DNA of 64,000 nucleotides from Calothrix sp. NIES-4101 (GTDB taxonomy: Bacteria > Cyanobacteriota > Cyanobacteriia > Cyanobacteriales > Nostocaceae), in assembly GCA_004296455.1 (NCBI GenBank), contig AP018280.1, positions 372,001 through 436,000 of the forward strand, read 5' to 3'. A program made the position numbers and the translations under genes. The notes under the pieces were generated by a model. The model ran no database searches. It saw only the letters and a program-made list of their open reading frames with translations, and was not told where the DNA came from. Shown here piece by piece: positions 19,503 to 28,684 of the stretch; positions within the stretch are counted from its first letter, which is position 1; every line of letters begins with the position of its first letter.

Positions 19503-19817
19503 TCGGAAGCCAGTAAAGTTGTGATGCGGTGACGCGGAGATAGGGAGACAAAAAAGAATTGTAGAAAACTTTCATCTCCGCCTCTTCACCCAATCAATAT
19601 CCGTTAAAAAAAGTTTTCTGAGAAACACGTTGCAAGTTGTAACTCTTTCTTAACTTTGTAGGATAATAAACTCATTAAGCCATTAAACTATCAACGTTTG
19701 GCTCTGAGCTAAGTGTATAATTCTCTCTTAATAAAAGAAAATAAACACTGACTGCGAAATGCCAAAAGCGTTGTCACGGTTTGCGTTCCCACGTTTTAAT
19801 TATAGGTAGGAAAAAAA
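19503..19817. other. spacer between ycf48 and psbE with a hairpin
   Basis: A 315-base gap. The inverted pair GCGGAGAT/ATCTCCGC (19534-19541 and 19574-19581, loop of 32 bases) occurs within a short polypurine/polypyrimidine repeat. The rest is AT-rich and must contain the psbEFLJ promoter, which I cannot localise. Confidence 0.5.
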
Positions 19818-20066
19818 ATGTCAGGTACCACTGGAGAACGTCCCTTTGGGGATATTATCACCAGCATTCGTTACTGGGTAATCCACAGCATCACCATTCC
19901 AGCATTGTTCATTGCTGGTTGGTTATTTGTACAGACTGGTTTGGCGTATGATGTTTTTGGTACACCCCGTCCAGATGAGTACTTCACTCAAACACGGCAA
20001 GAAGTGCCCATCGTCAATAACCGTTTTGAATCAAAAAATCAAGTCGAAAAATATATTGGTAAGTAG
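19818..20066 (+). CDS. psbE: Cytochrome b559 alpha subunit of photosystem II
   Basis: An 82-residue single-helix protein. With PsbF it binds a haem through one axial histidine, here in [20 protein letters not shown], at the stromal side of the reaction centre. The C-terminal part is lumenal. The starting [20 protein letters not shown] is the family norm. First of the four-gene psbEFLJ cluster. Confidence 0.98.
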   Translation: MSGTTGERPFGDIITSIRYWVIHSITIPALFIAGWLFVQTGLAYDVFGTPRPDEYFTQTRQEVPIVNNRFESKNQVEKYIGK

Positions 20067-20213
<147 letters not shown>

Positions 20214-20234
20214 AAATACAGCTAGGAGAAAATC

Positions 20235-20354
20235 ATGGATAGATCGCCTAACCCAAATAACCAACCAGTTGAGCTAAACCGGACTTCATTATTTCTGGGT
20301 TTATTGCTCGTGTTCGTACTGGGAATTCTATTTTCTAGTTACTTCTTTAACTAA
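20235..20354 (+). CDS. psbL: Photosystem II protein L
   Basis: A 39-residue single-helix subunit at the dimer interface of photosystem II. The sequence begins [20 protein letters not shown] and ends in a membrane helix finishing SSYFFN. RBS aggagaaaa precedes it, and it begins 21 bases after the psbF stop. Confidence 0.97.
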   Translation: MDRSPNPNNQPVELNRTSLFLGLLLVFVLGILFSSYFFN

Positions 20355-20501
20355 GTAGCTAGCTTGTAAATAAATTTGCTTTTTGTCCTTGTTATTTGTT
20401 ATGGCTGACGGAAGGGGCTAGCACCTCGATGACAATCACTAATAACTAAATAACTAGTGACTAAATCATTGTTGTTAATTTTTGTGAAGGGAGGAAAAGC
20501 T

Positions 20502-20621
20502 GTGTCTGGAAGTGGGAGAATTCCCCTGTGGATTGTAGCGACAGTCGCAGGATTAGGCGTGATTACTGTTGTAGGTATTTTCTTTTATGGAGCTTACGCA
20601 GGAATAGGTTCTTCAATGTAA
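20502..20621 (+). CDS. psbJ: Photosystem II protein J
   Basis: A 39-residue single-helix subunit, starting with GTG at 20502 ([18 protein letters not shown]...) and supported by the strong RBS aagggaggaaaa. Its helix is rich in Gly and Val. Spacing from psbL is about 147 bases, longer than between the other genes in the cluster. Confidence 0.95.
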   Translation: MSGSGRIPLWIVATVAGLGVITVVGIFFYGAYAGIGSSM

Positions 20622-20761
20622 TCTCATGAGAACCGATTGTGCAATGCTGATGGCTAATTGTATCTACAAATTGAGCTATTAGTATCTAGCATGAACTGAT
20701 ACACATAAGTTGTTGCTGGTTGTTAGTAATTTTAATAATTGTTTTAAAATCAGCATTGAAG

Positions 20762-20793
20762 AAACCGTCTATCTTTACAGATAGGCGGTTTTA
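20762..20793 (+). terminator. rho-independent terminator of psbEFLJ
   Basis: A 13-bp stem AAACCGTCTATCT/AGATAGGCGGTTT with one G-T pair and a 4-base loop ttac, followed by ttttaatta. It lies 140 bases after psbJ and can also end the minus-strand gdhA transcript. Confidence 0.75.
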
Positions 20794-20830
20794 ATTATGA
20801 TTAAACATCATTGTAAATTAGTAGTTGTCT

Positions 20831-22120
20831 CTAAGGATACAAACCCCTATCCGACAGAGCCTTCGCGACTCTACCAACACCCAAAGTATAAGCAGCCAAG
20901 CGCAGAGGAATTTCTCTTTTTCTTGATTGTTCAACCACTTCATGGTAAGCATGAACCATCAAATTTTCCATCTCTCTATTAACCCGTTCCTCATCCCAAA
21001 ATAGATAGGATAAACCCTGTACCCATTCCAAATAACTCACAACCACACCCCCCGCATTCGCCAAAATATCGGGTAATACAATTACTCCTCGCGCTTGTAA
21101 TGAGCGGTCTGCTTCCAAAGTTACAGGGCCATTAGCTGCTTCTGCAACTATCTTAGCTTGCACCTGATTCACATTTTCTTCCGTAATTTGATTTTCCAAG
21201 GCTGCGGGAACCAAGACATCACAAGGTAAAGTTAATAATTCTGCGTTACTAATTGCAGTTGCTTGGGGATAGCCAAGTAGACTCTGGTGGTTTGCCGTCA
21301 TGTAAGCTTTGACTGCGGGAATGTCCAAACCGGTTTCTGAATATATGCCAATGGTACTATTTGATACCCCAATAACCTTAGCTCCGGCTTCGTAGAATAA
21401 CTGCGCTGCGGCACCACCGACATTACCAAAACCTTGAATTGCCACTCGTGTACCCTGCAAAGATTTACCTAAATCTTTCAAAGCTTCCCTAACAACAATC
21501 ATTGCACCACGCCCGGTTGCCATTTCCCTGCCCAAGGAACCACCTACGGATAGAGGTTTACCTGTGACAACTCCGGGGACTGCATGTCCAACATTCACTG
21601 AATATGTATCCATCATCCAAGCCATTTCGCGCGCGGATGTTCCCATATCAGGAGCAGGTATATCTACTGAGGGGCCAATGTCTTTAATTAACTCACTGAT
21701 AAAACGCCGGGTAATGCGTTCCAGTTCGCCAACACTATAGTTTTTAGGAGCGATCGCAATTCCTCCTTTTGCCCCACCATAGGGTATTCCCAACAATGCA
21801 CATTTCCAAGTCATTAACATTGCTAGGGCAGAAACTTCACGTAATGTGACAGCTGGATGGTAACGAATACCACCTTTATAGGGCCCCAAAATATCTGAAT
21901 GCTGTACTCGATGTCCGGCAAAAACTCGAATTTCACCACTATCTAATTTGACAGGAATAGATACTGTAATTACTTTACGTGGATTGCTTAATATTTCTAA
22001 TATACCTTGGTCTAGCTTTAATTCACGTGCTGCGGCTTCAAGATAGCTACAAGCTTGATCAAATGGGCAAATATGCGCCGGAGTCGGGGTTTCAAGGGGC
22101 AACAAGGAAGTCGAAATCAT
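20831..22120 (-). CDS. gdhA: Glutamate dehydrogenase (Glu/Leu/Phe/Val dehydrogenase family)
   Basis: NAD(P)-dependent enzyme of 429 residues interconverting glutamate and 2-oxoglutarate plus ammonium. Landmarks are the N-terminal substrate domain with GPYKGGIRYHP, the catalytic Lys region LLGIPYGGAKGGIAI, DMGTSAREMAWMMDTYS, and the Rossmann domain VAIQGFGNVGGAAAQLFYEAGAKVI. The hexameric short-form size fits. It stands alone on the minus strand. The upstream 350 bases hold an inverted repeat (see separate entry) of possible regulatory interest. Amino acid specificity beyond glutamate cannot be fixed here. Confidence 0.9.
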   Translation of the reverse strand: MISTSLLPLETPTPAHICPFDQACSYLEAAARELKLDQGILEILSNPRKVITVSIPVKLDSGEIRVFAGHRVQHSDILGPYKGGIRYHPAVTLREVSALAMLMTWKCALLGIPYGGAKGGIAIAPKNYSVGELERITRRFISELIKDIGPSVDIPAPDMGTSAREMAWMMDTYSVNVGHAVPGVVTGKPLSVGGSLGREMATGRGAMIVVREALKDLGKSLQGTRVAIQGFGNVGGAAAQLFYEAGAKVIGVSNSTIGIYSETGLDIPAVKAYMTANHQSLLGYPQATAISNAELLTLPCDVLVPAALENQITEENVNQVQAKIVAEAANGPVTLEADRSLQARGVIVLPDILANAGGVVVSYLEWVQGLSYLFWDEERVNREMENLMVHAYHEVVEQSRKREIPLRLAAYTLGVGRVAKALSDRGLYP

Positions 22121-22471
22121 ACGTTGCTCTCCTAATAAGAAGTGGATTTATATGTAGATTGAATAATAAAGAATCGGTTGTCTACAGTCAGAATTCAGTC
22201 TGGGAATTTTGTACGAGTGACGGGATGTATCAATGTTTGCATACCCCGCCTTGAGAATTGATTTATCCTAACTTATTACTTCGTTTCCTTTATACATTCG
22301 ATTATCCAGCTTTTTTAGAGAAAATGAGATTTTTTTGTAAAATTCGTTACAGTTTTTTTGACTTTTAGTTTGATCTTAAAAGTCAAAAAATATAGAATCA
22401 TGAAACCAGAGATACACATAGACGAACACAGGTATAACATTTACATAATATCTGTGTTCTTTTTGTGAATA
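22121..22471. promoter_or_regulatory. intergenic region upstream of gdhA with inverted repeat
   Basis: A 351-base spacer between gdhA and the VanY-like gene. It includes the perfect 13-bp inverted repeat TTTTTTGACTTTT/AAAAGTCAAAAAA at 22354-22366 and 22378-22390 around an 11-base loop. It could be an operator or a terminator of either neighbour. No NtcA-type GTA-N8-TAC site was found by eye in this region. Confidence 0.5.
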
Positions 22472-23293
22472 TTAAGGTGTTTGTACTGGTTTGACATTTT
22501 TCGCCTTATAAAAAGTCTCCAAACTTTGTGTATCACCAACAAAACGCCAGTGCCAAGGTTCGTAACTTACGCCTTGAGGATTATTTTTGGGGAAAGATAA
22601 TTCAAAGCTGAATTTGGCAGCATTTTGTGATAGCCATTCGTAAGCCTTGGTTTTCTCAAAATTCTCGCTTAAATTTGTCGCTGGAACATTACCATCACCA
22701 ATATCAACTGCATAACCTGTATGATGTTCACTATAACCAGGGGGTGCAGAGAGTGATGCGCGTTCAGCTGGAGTTTGGTTGCGTTGGGCTCCCACGGTAA
22801 AGAATAATTGCTTTTGTTCTTGAATTGAACGGAAAGCAGAAATTGGGACTAAATTCACTCCTGCGCTGCGTGCAGCTTGCTGCATTGCCTGGAATTGTTG
22901 TGCTGCTGTTTTCCGCATTCGCAAGCGTCCATTGAGGGAAATAGATGCGAGTTCCGTTTCTGGAGCTTCTGGATAGGGAAAATGTCCCAGCAAAGAATCA
23001 TTGGTTTTTCCTGGATTATCTCCTGGAATCATTGATGAGGAAGATGTTGCCGCATTTGTGTTTGTAGAGATAGGTTGCTGATTGGTGTCTTTTTTTTGGG
23101 CGGTAATAAAAAAGAGAAATCCACTAGCGATTGCTAGGAATACAAATCCGACAACACCACCCACAATTAGTAGTGGTAATCTGAAGCGACTTTTTTGTGA
23201 TACATCAGGAGTATCGCGTAACGCTGCTGGAATATCGTCACCAGAACTAGATGATGAATTTTGCGGTTTTCCAGAAAACCCACCGTTATTCAA
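22472..23293 (-). CDS. D-alanyl-D-alanine carboxypeptidase, VanY/M15 type
   Basis: A 273-residue type II membrane protein: residues 1-35 cytoplasmic, one helix at about 38-65 (PLLIVGGVVGFVFLAIASGF), then a Ser/Thr/Asn-rich stalk and a M15B peptidase domain. The zinc-binding pattern is visible as SEHHTGYAVDIGDG (His-x-x-x-x-x-x-Asp) and EPWHWRFVG, and the substrate loop VPISAFRSIQEQ matches. It would trim terminal D-Ala from muropeptides. The start is TTG at 23293 with the RBS-like caggagtt upstream; no better ATG exists for the domain. Confidence 0.88.
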   Translation of the reverse strand: MNNGGFSGKPQNSSSSSGDDIPAALRDTPDVSQKSRFRLPLLIVGGVVGFVFLAIASGFLFFITAQKKDTNQQPISTNTNAATSSSSMIPGDNPGKTNDSLLGHFPYPEAPETELASISLNGRLRMRKTAAQQFQAMQQAARSAGVNLVPISAFRSIQEQKQLFFTVGAQRNQTPAERASLSAPPGYSEHHTGYAVDIGDGNVPATNLSENFEKTKAYEWLSQNAAKFSFELSFPKNNPQGVSYEPWHWRFVGDTQSLETFYKAKNVKPVQTP

Positions 23294-23627
23294 AGGTTAA
23301 CTCCTGCTTTTGTTCAATTGCCATAACCGATTGTAGTCTGGGAAATAAATAACGCAATAGATAGTTTTGAATTGGGGATTGGGCAATAGCTAATCAAGCC
23401 CATCAGTAATTTATGGTGTAGTATCAACTGGCACTTGTGGAAGTTTTTAATGCTCGCAGCCGAAATCCTCAAAATTGACAGGACTGGATATTACAGCGCC
23501 CAACTCGAACAAATTTTGGAGATTATTTAGCTGAACCATTTAGAGGATTGAGTGATTAGGTTTAAGTGATTAGAATGATAGGCGCGCAAGTGGCTACAAA
23601 TCTACTAATCCAGTAATTCAAAATTGA
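23294..23627. other. gap between the VanY-like gene and the AEC transporter
   Basis: A 334-base region. The only frame of note is plus-strand 23450-23530 (26 codons, MLAAEILKIDRTGYYSAQLE...), which reads like genuine protein sequence but has no recognised family. It may be a remnant or a small gene. No repeats or RNAs seen. Confidence 0.4.
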
Positions 23628-24587
23628 ATGACTCATCTTTTAGAACTTTACGCCAAGTTAATCGGTTTAGGTTTAATTGGTTTTATTTTGGGGCGAAAAC
23701 TTCCGGCGACGATTCCGGCGCGTTTAGGACAGTTTTTGTTTTGGGTGGGTGTACCGACGAGTATTGTGGCGTTTTTGCGGAAGACTGATTTATCAGAAAA
23801 AGTTTGGATTGCTCCAGTTTTTGCGTATGCTGCGATTTTACTTGGTGCAGTTGTGGCTGTACTTGTCATCTATTTTAGAAGCATCTGGGCAAACAAAGTG
23901 ATGTCCCAATCAACCCAAGGTAGTTTAATCCTAGCAGCAATGGTGGGGAATACGGGGTATCTTGGTTATCCAATTGTGTTATCGCTGGTGGGGACTCAAT
24001 ATTTTGCTTGGGCACTATTTTATGATTTACTCGGCACTACTTTGGGTGCTTATGGATTTGGGGTGGCGCTAGCGGCAAAATTTGGCAACGGTAGTCCAGA
24101 TAATATTACTAGCATTACTAATAGTAAACAAAATAGCGATCGCACAAGAGTCGTTAAAGCAATTCTCATCAATCCAGCTTTGTGGAGTTTTGGCTTGGGT
24201 TTGCTATTGCGTCAAGTCACATTACCAAATTTTGCTGTATCTTGTTTAGATTTTATCGCTTGGAGTGCGATCGCCACATCTTTAATTTTAATTGGGATGC
24301 GATTGAGTCAACTCAGTTCTTGGGGAAGTCTCAAATTAGCGAGCATCAGCTTAACAATTAAGATGATTTTTATTCCCTTGCTTTTCGGAATGTGTCTACA
24401 TCATTTTGGATTGACAGGGAAAATTGCCCAAGTCATTGTTTTACAAATGGCAATGCCTCCCGCCTTTGCAACTTTAGTACTTGCAGAAACCTTTAATCTC
24501 GATCGCGAATTGGCTGTGACTGCCCTAGCGCTTGGCTCCATAATTTTACTGATAACTCTACCGTTCTGGTTGTGGTTTTTTCGATAG
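23628..24587 (+). CDS. AEC-family membrane permease
   Basis: A 319-residue integral membrane protein of the auxin efflux carrier type with about ten helices in two halves. Visible features are LGLIGFILGRKLPATIPARLGQF near the N-terminus, the broken-helix GNTGYLGYPIVLSLVG, and the second-half VLQMAMPPAFATLVLAETFNLD, which holds the family's Ala-Glu motif. Members export organic acids or other anions; substrate here is unknown. It stands alone between the VanY gene and speD. Confidence 0.85.
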   Translation: MTHLLELYAKLIGLGLIGFILGRKLPATIPARLGQFLFWVGVPTSIVAFLRKTDLSEKVWIAPVFAYAAILLGAVVAVLVIYFRSIWANKVMSQSTQGSLILAAMVGNTGYLGYPIVLSLVGTQYFAWALFYDLLGTTLGAYGFGVALAAKFGNGSPDNITSITNSKQNSDRTRVVKAILINPALWSFGLGLLLRQVTLPNFAVSCLDFIAWSAIATSLILIGMRLSQLSSWGSLKLASISLTIKMIFIPLLFGMCLHHFGLTGKIAQVIVLQMAMPPAFATLVLAETFNLDRELAVTALALGSIILLITLPFWLWFFR

Positions 24588-24767
24588 CTAAATTCAAAAT
24601 AAGCTGCTATGATAGTTAGCTTGTGAGAGAAAGATTTTCACAGAAGTTAAGAGTCGTTTGTTAGGTAAATTTATTTACCAAATTCTTAGCGATCGCTTCT
24701 TGATTATTCTTCAGTTTTCACAACAAACCAATTCTCACGATTTTATGTTTTTTGTAGGTACATCAAA

Positions 24768-25370
24768 ATGGAAGATTTGCGCGATCAAATGGGTGGCAGT
24801 TCCGTGGAACATTTGACAATTGGGGCTGCTGTTTTTGACTCAGTTGCAGAGTTCAATACCAGCGAGAATTACTCGAATACTGGACTGGCAATGAAAACAA
24901 AAGAGTCAGTATCGCTACAACAAGACAGTCAAGAGAGTTCTCCGGTTATTACCAGTAATATCCCCTTAGACTATATTCCTCAAGACCCTCAGGTTCCCGT
25001 CGGCACTCACTGCATGTTAGAGTTATACGGTTGCCCGGCAGACCTTCTCAACGATATTGAGTTTATCAAACAGACTTTAGCAGATGCAGCTGCGATCGCG
25101 CGATCGACTTTATTAGAAAGAATCGCCCATCAGTTCCATCCCCAGGGAGTCACAGCATTAGCACTTTTAGCAGAGTCGCATATTTCGATTCATACTTGGC
25201 CCGAAAATGGGTATATTGCGGCTGATGTGTTTACATGTGGTGAACATACAACACCTGTGGAAGCCTGTGAGTTTATTGCTCGTGCCTTTAAATCGAGTAA
25301 ACATTTACTGATGAAGCTTCCCCGTGGTAAGTTTTCGCCTACTGTGCAACCACATATTGAGATTATTTAA
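24768..25370 (+). CDS. speD: S-adenosylmethionine decarboxylase proenzyme
   Basis: Supplies aminopropyl groups for polyamine synthesis. The proenzyme self-cleaves at Glu136-Ser137 in LLAESHISIHTWPENGYIA, making a pyruvoyl group from Ser137; His142 and Cys157 (DVFTCGEHTTP) are the expected catalytic residues. The class 1B core spans residues about 75-200, starting PVGTHCMLELYGCP. The N-terminal 75 residues are not part of the conserved domain, so the true start may be Met42 (24891). Both keep the core intact. It stands alone on the plus strand. Confidence 0.93.
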   Translation: MEDLRDQMGGSSVEHLTIGAAVFDSVAEFNTSENYSNTGLAMKTKESVSLQQDSQESSPVITSNIPLDYIPQDPQVPVGTHCMLELYGCPADLLNDIEFIKQTLADAAAIARSTLLERIAHQFHPQGVTALALLAESHISIHTWPENGYIAADVFTCGEHTTPVEACEFIARAFKSSKHLLMKLPRGKFSPTVQPHIEII

Positions 25371-25585
25371 CGATTTTCCGTTCAATATAATCTAGATGTT
25401 GAGACGTTACATATCGTAGCGTCTCTAAATTCGTTTGCTGTTAAAGATTGGCTTGAGTTGAATTAGATTTAGTGCCGGATGATGAACTTTTTTTAAAATC
25501 TGCATAAACATCTATGTAATTCCCCTATGGATTCAATAAGGGTTTGAATTTCCCTGCATTGTCAATTTCCAAAGGGTGAAAAACT

Positions 25586-25918
25586 ATGAGATTGTTTAAC
25601 TATCCGATTCATTTGAATGCAAACACTAAGATTGTTACTGCTGCAAACCCAGAAGAACTATTAGAACATCCACTTCAGATGGAAGTTTCACCTGTAGTCC
25701 AGATGGCGGAAACTATTACATCTTTGTCTGTCTGCGATTATTTAGGTGGTTTAGGGATAATGTTAATTTTTATAGCATTTGTCCGAATTTTTTCTCCATC
25801 GATGCATTCAACCAAACAGTCGCAATCCAAATCGCCACAATCAAAATCACAAAGAGAATTAGATATTGAGTTTTTAGAACGTGTTTGGATAATGGATGAT
25901 TCTAAGGTTGAAGATTAG
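25586..25918 (+). CDS. Unknown small membrane protein
   Basis: A 110-residue protein with no family I recognise. It has a hydrophilic N-terminus, one membrane segment at about residues 52-68 (YLGGLGIMLIFIAFVRIF), a Ser/Lys/Gln-rich linker (STKQSQSKSPQSKSQ) and an acidic end (DIEFLERVWIMDDSKVED). The RBS-like aaagggtgaaaa precedes the ATG. Located between speD and the M56/BlaI pair, on the opposite strand to the latter. Confidence 0.55.
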   Translation: MRLFNYPIHLNANTKIVTAANPEELLEHPLQMEVSPVVQMAETITSLSVCDYLGGLGIMLIFIAFVRIFSPSMHSTKQSQSKSPQSKSQRELDIEFLERVWIMDDSKVED

Positions 25919-26011
25919 ATTTCCATTATTGATTGGTGGCAATATGATTTTCTATCTGCCACAGTCTATCTAATAACTGAGTTATTCTCTAATCTCTGCA
26001 CTTAGTCTGTA

Positions 26012-26857
26012 TTACTGGTGGAATAAAATAGTTACAAGCGGTAGCAATGCCAAGAGCAGGCGATGCCAAGGTAAAGCAGCGAATTCTGTTGTCGAAGTTT
26101 CCGGCTGGGCAAGTAAAGCTTCAATACGCTGTTCTAATTTGTTTCCGTGACTCGAAGAACCCAAAGCTGCACAAAGAATATCAGAAGATATGGGCTGATT
26201 GGAAACGACTAATAATAAGGACTCAGCTAATAATAAATTATCAACTCGCGAGGCTGCATAAGCGTCGGCACGAAGTTCGCGCAAAATTAATAATTCTTGC
26301 CATAATTCTTGGGTATTGGGCAACCAAGCAGTACATTCACGTATCCAACCCAACCAGAAAAACCAAAATGTATCACGATAGTGATAGTGTCCTTGTTCAT
26401 GTGCCAGTACAGTTTCCAGATGTTCTGGTGAGAGACTTTGCAGTAAACCTTGGCTAATAACAAGTTCGGATTGCCAAAAACCAATTTGTCCGGCAAACAT
26501 GGCTTGGGTGTTTAATAATCTTGCTGGCTGGATACCAATTTGAGTTTTGGGATACTGACGAAGAGATTGGATTGACTTCCAGCCTTGGTAAACGAGTTTG
26601 ACTAACAGTAGAGAGAAAAATAGCAAACTGATAGATGCAAAAACATAGCCACACCAACCTGTATGCCAAATACCCATTTTTCCTTGCGTCCCCATACATA
26701 GTAGAGCGATCGCAGTGGTAAATATAAGTAGTGGAGGGAACAGAAATAAAAATAATGTTTGTTGCCATCTCGCATTCCAATTACCTTGGATTTTGGTAAT
26801 GGAACCTCGCATCCCGACAGCAAATGCGATCGCAGCAAAAATGATTATTAGATGCAT
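26012..26857 (-). CDS. M56-family membrane metallopeptidase (BlaR1/MecR1-like, sensor domain absent)
   Basis: A 281-residue membrane-embedded zinc protease with the motif HEQGH at 153-157 (VLAHEQGHYHYRDTFWFFWLG) and four or more helices, ending in LLLALLPLVTILFHQ. It lacks the extracytoplasmic penicillin-binding domain of BlaR1, so the signal is unknown. Its partner BlaI-type repressor is directly upstream: blaI ends at 26860 and this gene begins at 26857, 2 bases apart, consistent with an operon in which the protease relieves repression. Confidence 0.9.
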   Translation of the reverse strand: MHLIIIFAAIAFAVGMRGSITKIQGNWNARWQQTLFLFLFPPLLIFTTAIALLCMGTQGKMGIWHTGWCGYVFASISLLFFSLLLVKLVYQGWKSIQSLRQYPKTQIGIQPARLLNTQAMFAGQIGFWQSELVISQGLLQSLSPEHLETVLAHEQGHYHYRDTFWFFWLGWIRECTAWLPNTQELWQELLILRELRADAYAASRVDNLLLAESLLLVVSNQPISSDILCAALGSSSHGNKLEQRIEALLAQPETSTTEFAALPWHRLLLALLPLVTILFHQ

Positions 26858-26859
26858 AA

Positions 26860-27279
26860 TTATTTTTCCTCCCTAGCTTGGCGTGCGGCGGATATACGAT
26901 TGGCAATGGCTTGAATTTGGGCGTTAGTAGCTTCGTCGAGGCTATCAGCGAAGGCGGCAATCACATCCGGATTACCTACCGCCAAAAATCGCTGTAACTG
27001 CTCATGTGCCTTAATGACTTCGGCTTGCTGCTTAGTTAATAAAGGTCGCCAAAAAAATGCTCGTCCACATTTATCGCAAGCTAACCAACCTTTCTCCGTC
27101 AAACGACGCAGCACTGTAGTCACAGAAGTATAAGCAAGTTCGCGGTTAGGATCAGACAAGATGCGATCGTGTACATCTTTAACTGTAGCCGAACCAAGTT
27201 CCCAGACAATATTTAAAATTTCCGCTTCCAAGGGACCAACAGATAGTTGTTTGGGACGGTATTCAGGTAAAGGTGACAT
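26860..27279 (-). CDS. BlaI/MecI/CopY-family transcriptional repressor
   Basis: A 139-residue winged-helix dimeric repressor. The family signature is GPLEAEILNIVWELGSATVKDVHDRI near residues 17-42, with the recognition region YTSVTTVLRRLTEKGWLACD. The C-terminal half, cleaved in BlaI/MecI by the M56 partner, is helical here. It is the first gene of the pair with the M56 peptidase. A candidate dyad lies about 110 bases upstream at 27392-27410. No beta-lactamase gene is adjacent, so the regulon is undefined. Confidence 0.92.
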   Translation of the reverse strand: MSPLPEYRPKQLSVGPLEAEILNIVWELGSATVKDVHDRILSDPNRELAYTSVTTVLRRLTEKGWLACDKCGRAFFWRPLLTKQQAEVIKAHEQLQRFLAVGNPDVIAAFADSLDEATNAQIQAIANRISAARQAREEK

Positions 27280-27673
27280 AGGATTTATGGATTTAGTTAT
27301 GGATGTGATGTGGAGATTTGGGATTTAAAACTGAATAATTTCGAGGATATCTGAATAAACTGTGCTTTTCTTGTAATTTAACAAAAATAGTTATGTAAAA
27401 GTTATACATAGGATTATAAATTGCAATAGTTAGCTGAATTTGCTCAAAATGAGCCTTAGGCCTAATTATTATAGGCTTCAGATGTTTCTGAGCCGACTCT
27501 CAGCCTAAATGTAATTTAGAAATAATAGTGGTTTAGTTGACAAGATAGGTAATAGTAATAGGATAAGTTGCACCTTCACACAATTCAGTTGTGGGTAAAA
27601 CTGTAATTTTAGTGGGTGATATCACCTCCTAAAATGTAATTTCTACAATCTACAATTTAGGTGTATATAGAGC
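27280..27673. promoter_or_regulatory. divergent gap upstream of blaI and comB
   Basis: A 394-base gap with two dyads. TATGTA-N7-TACATA lies at 27392-27410, a candidate repressor operator with TGTA/TACA half-sites in the reverse order from the classic bla/mec operator. GGTGATATCACC, a perfect 12-bp palindrome, lies at 27615-27626, 47 bases upstream of the comB start. No gene is recognised in the gap. Confidence 0.5.
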
Positions 27674-28414
27674 GTGAAGCTATTCGTTTATCACACTCCC
27701 GAAGAGACTCCCAGCCATGAAGTGCCCGAATGCGCGATCGCGGTTGATGTATTACGGGCGACAAGCACAATTGCAACGGTGTTAGCTGCTGGGGGTGAAG
27801 CAGTACAGGTTTTTAGTGACTTAGATCAGTTAATGCAAGTCAGTGAACAATGGCACCCAAACAAGCGGCTCCGTGCTGGAGAACGTGGTGGTGGTAAAGT
27901 TCCTGGATTTGAACTGGGTAATTCTCCTCTTGACTGTACTCCCGAAGTCGTAGAGGGAAAACGTTTATTTATCAGTACCACTAATGGAACCCGGACTTTG
28001 CAGCGTATCCAAGATGCTAAGACAGTACTCGCAGCTGCACTAATCAATCGGGCATCCGTGGTACGTTACTTAGTGGATAAACAACCCGAAACGGTGTGGA
28101 TAGTTGGTTCTGGTTGGGAAGGTAGTTATTCCCTCGAAGATACAGTTTGTGCGGGAGCAATAGCCCACAGTCTTTGTCAAGAGATGAATGCACCTATGGA
28201 GAAAATTGCTGGTAATGATGAAGTTGTCAGCGCGATCGCATTGTATACTTCCTGGGAAAATAATTTGCTGGGACTTATGCACCATGCTAGTCATGGACAA
28301 CGTTTGTTACGTTTAAATTGTCTCGAAGACCTAAAATATTGTTCGCAAACAGATGTTTTAGATGTCTTACCTATGCAGCAAGAACCGGGAGTCTTGAAAA
28401 GACACGCTGAATAA
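27674..28414 (+). CDS. comB: 2-phosphosulfolactate phosphatase family protein (ComB)
   Basis: A 246-residue Mg2+-dependent phosphatase of the ComB family. In methanogens it acts in coenzyme M synthesis; cyanobacteria also carry homologues with no CoM, so the natural substrate here is unknown. Visible features are the N-terminal [20 protein letters not shown], the segment [19 protein letters not shown] and [13 protein letters not shown]. The start is GTG at 27674 and gives the normal family beginning [11 protein letters not shown]. It is a single gene. Confidence 0.88.
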   Translation: MKLFVYHTPEETPSHEVPECAIAVDVLRATSTIATVLAAGGEAVQVFSDLDQLMQVSEQWHPNKRLRAGERGGGKVPGFELGNSPLDCTPEVVEGKRLFISTTNGTRTLQRIQDAKTVLAAALINRASVVRYLVDKQPETVWIVGSGWEGSYSLEDTVCAGAIAHSLCQEMNAPMEKIAGNDEVVSAIALYTSWENNLLGLMHHASHGQRLLRLNCLEDLKYCSQTDVLDVLPMQQEPGVLKRHAE

Positions 28415-28461
28415 ATTTGTCACTCAAAATCTTGACTATATATTTTTTAATTCTACATTTT

Positions 28462-28500
28462 CCCCTCGATAGCTTAGTCTGGAGAGGGTTTTATTTTATT
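28462..28500 (+). terminator. terminator of comB
   Basis: The short stem CCCTC/GAGGG (28463-28467 and 28484-28488) is followed by a T-rich run, ttttattttatttt. The stem is weak but the position and U-tract fit. Confidence 0.4.
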
Positions 28501-28555
28501 TTCTCTGCTGTTTTTGAATTATAAACTTAAGAGGCCATATCAAAAGTAAAACTTT

Positions 28556-28635
28556 ATACCAAAAAACCCAGTTTATTCTCCAACAAGTAGGATAATGCTC
28601 GATACTTAAATATCAGAAACCGGGTTTATCCATGA
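28556..28635. repeat. dispersed-type inverted repeat element
   Basis: Ends of about 11 bases, aaacccagttt on the left and aaaccgggttt on the right, form an imperfect inverted repeat with a central loop of about 45 bases. The AAACCCGGTTT motif is a common intergenic repeat of Nostocales genomes. It may be a MITE-like or REP-like element. Confidence 0.45.
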
Positions 28636-28684
28636 GCGAGTATGCTTACATATTCACTTAATAAATGAGTTGCTAAATTTAAAT

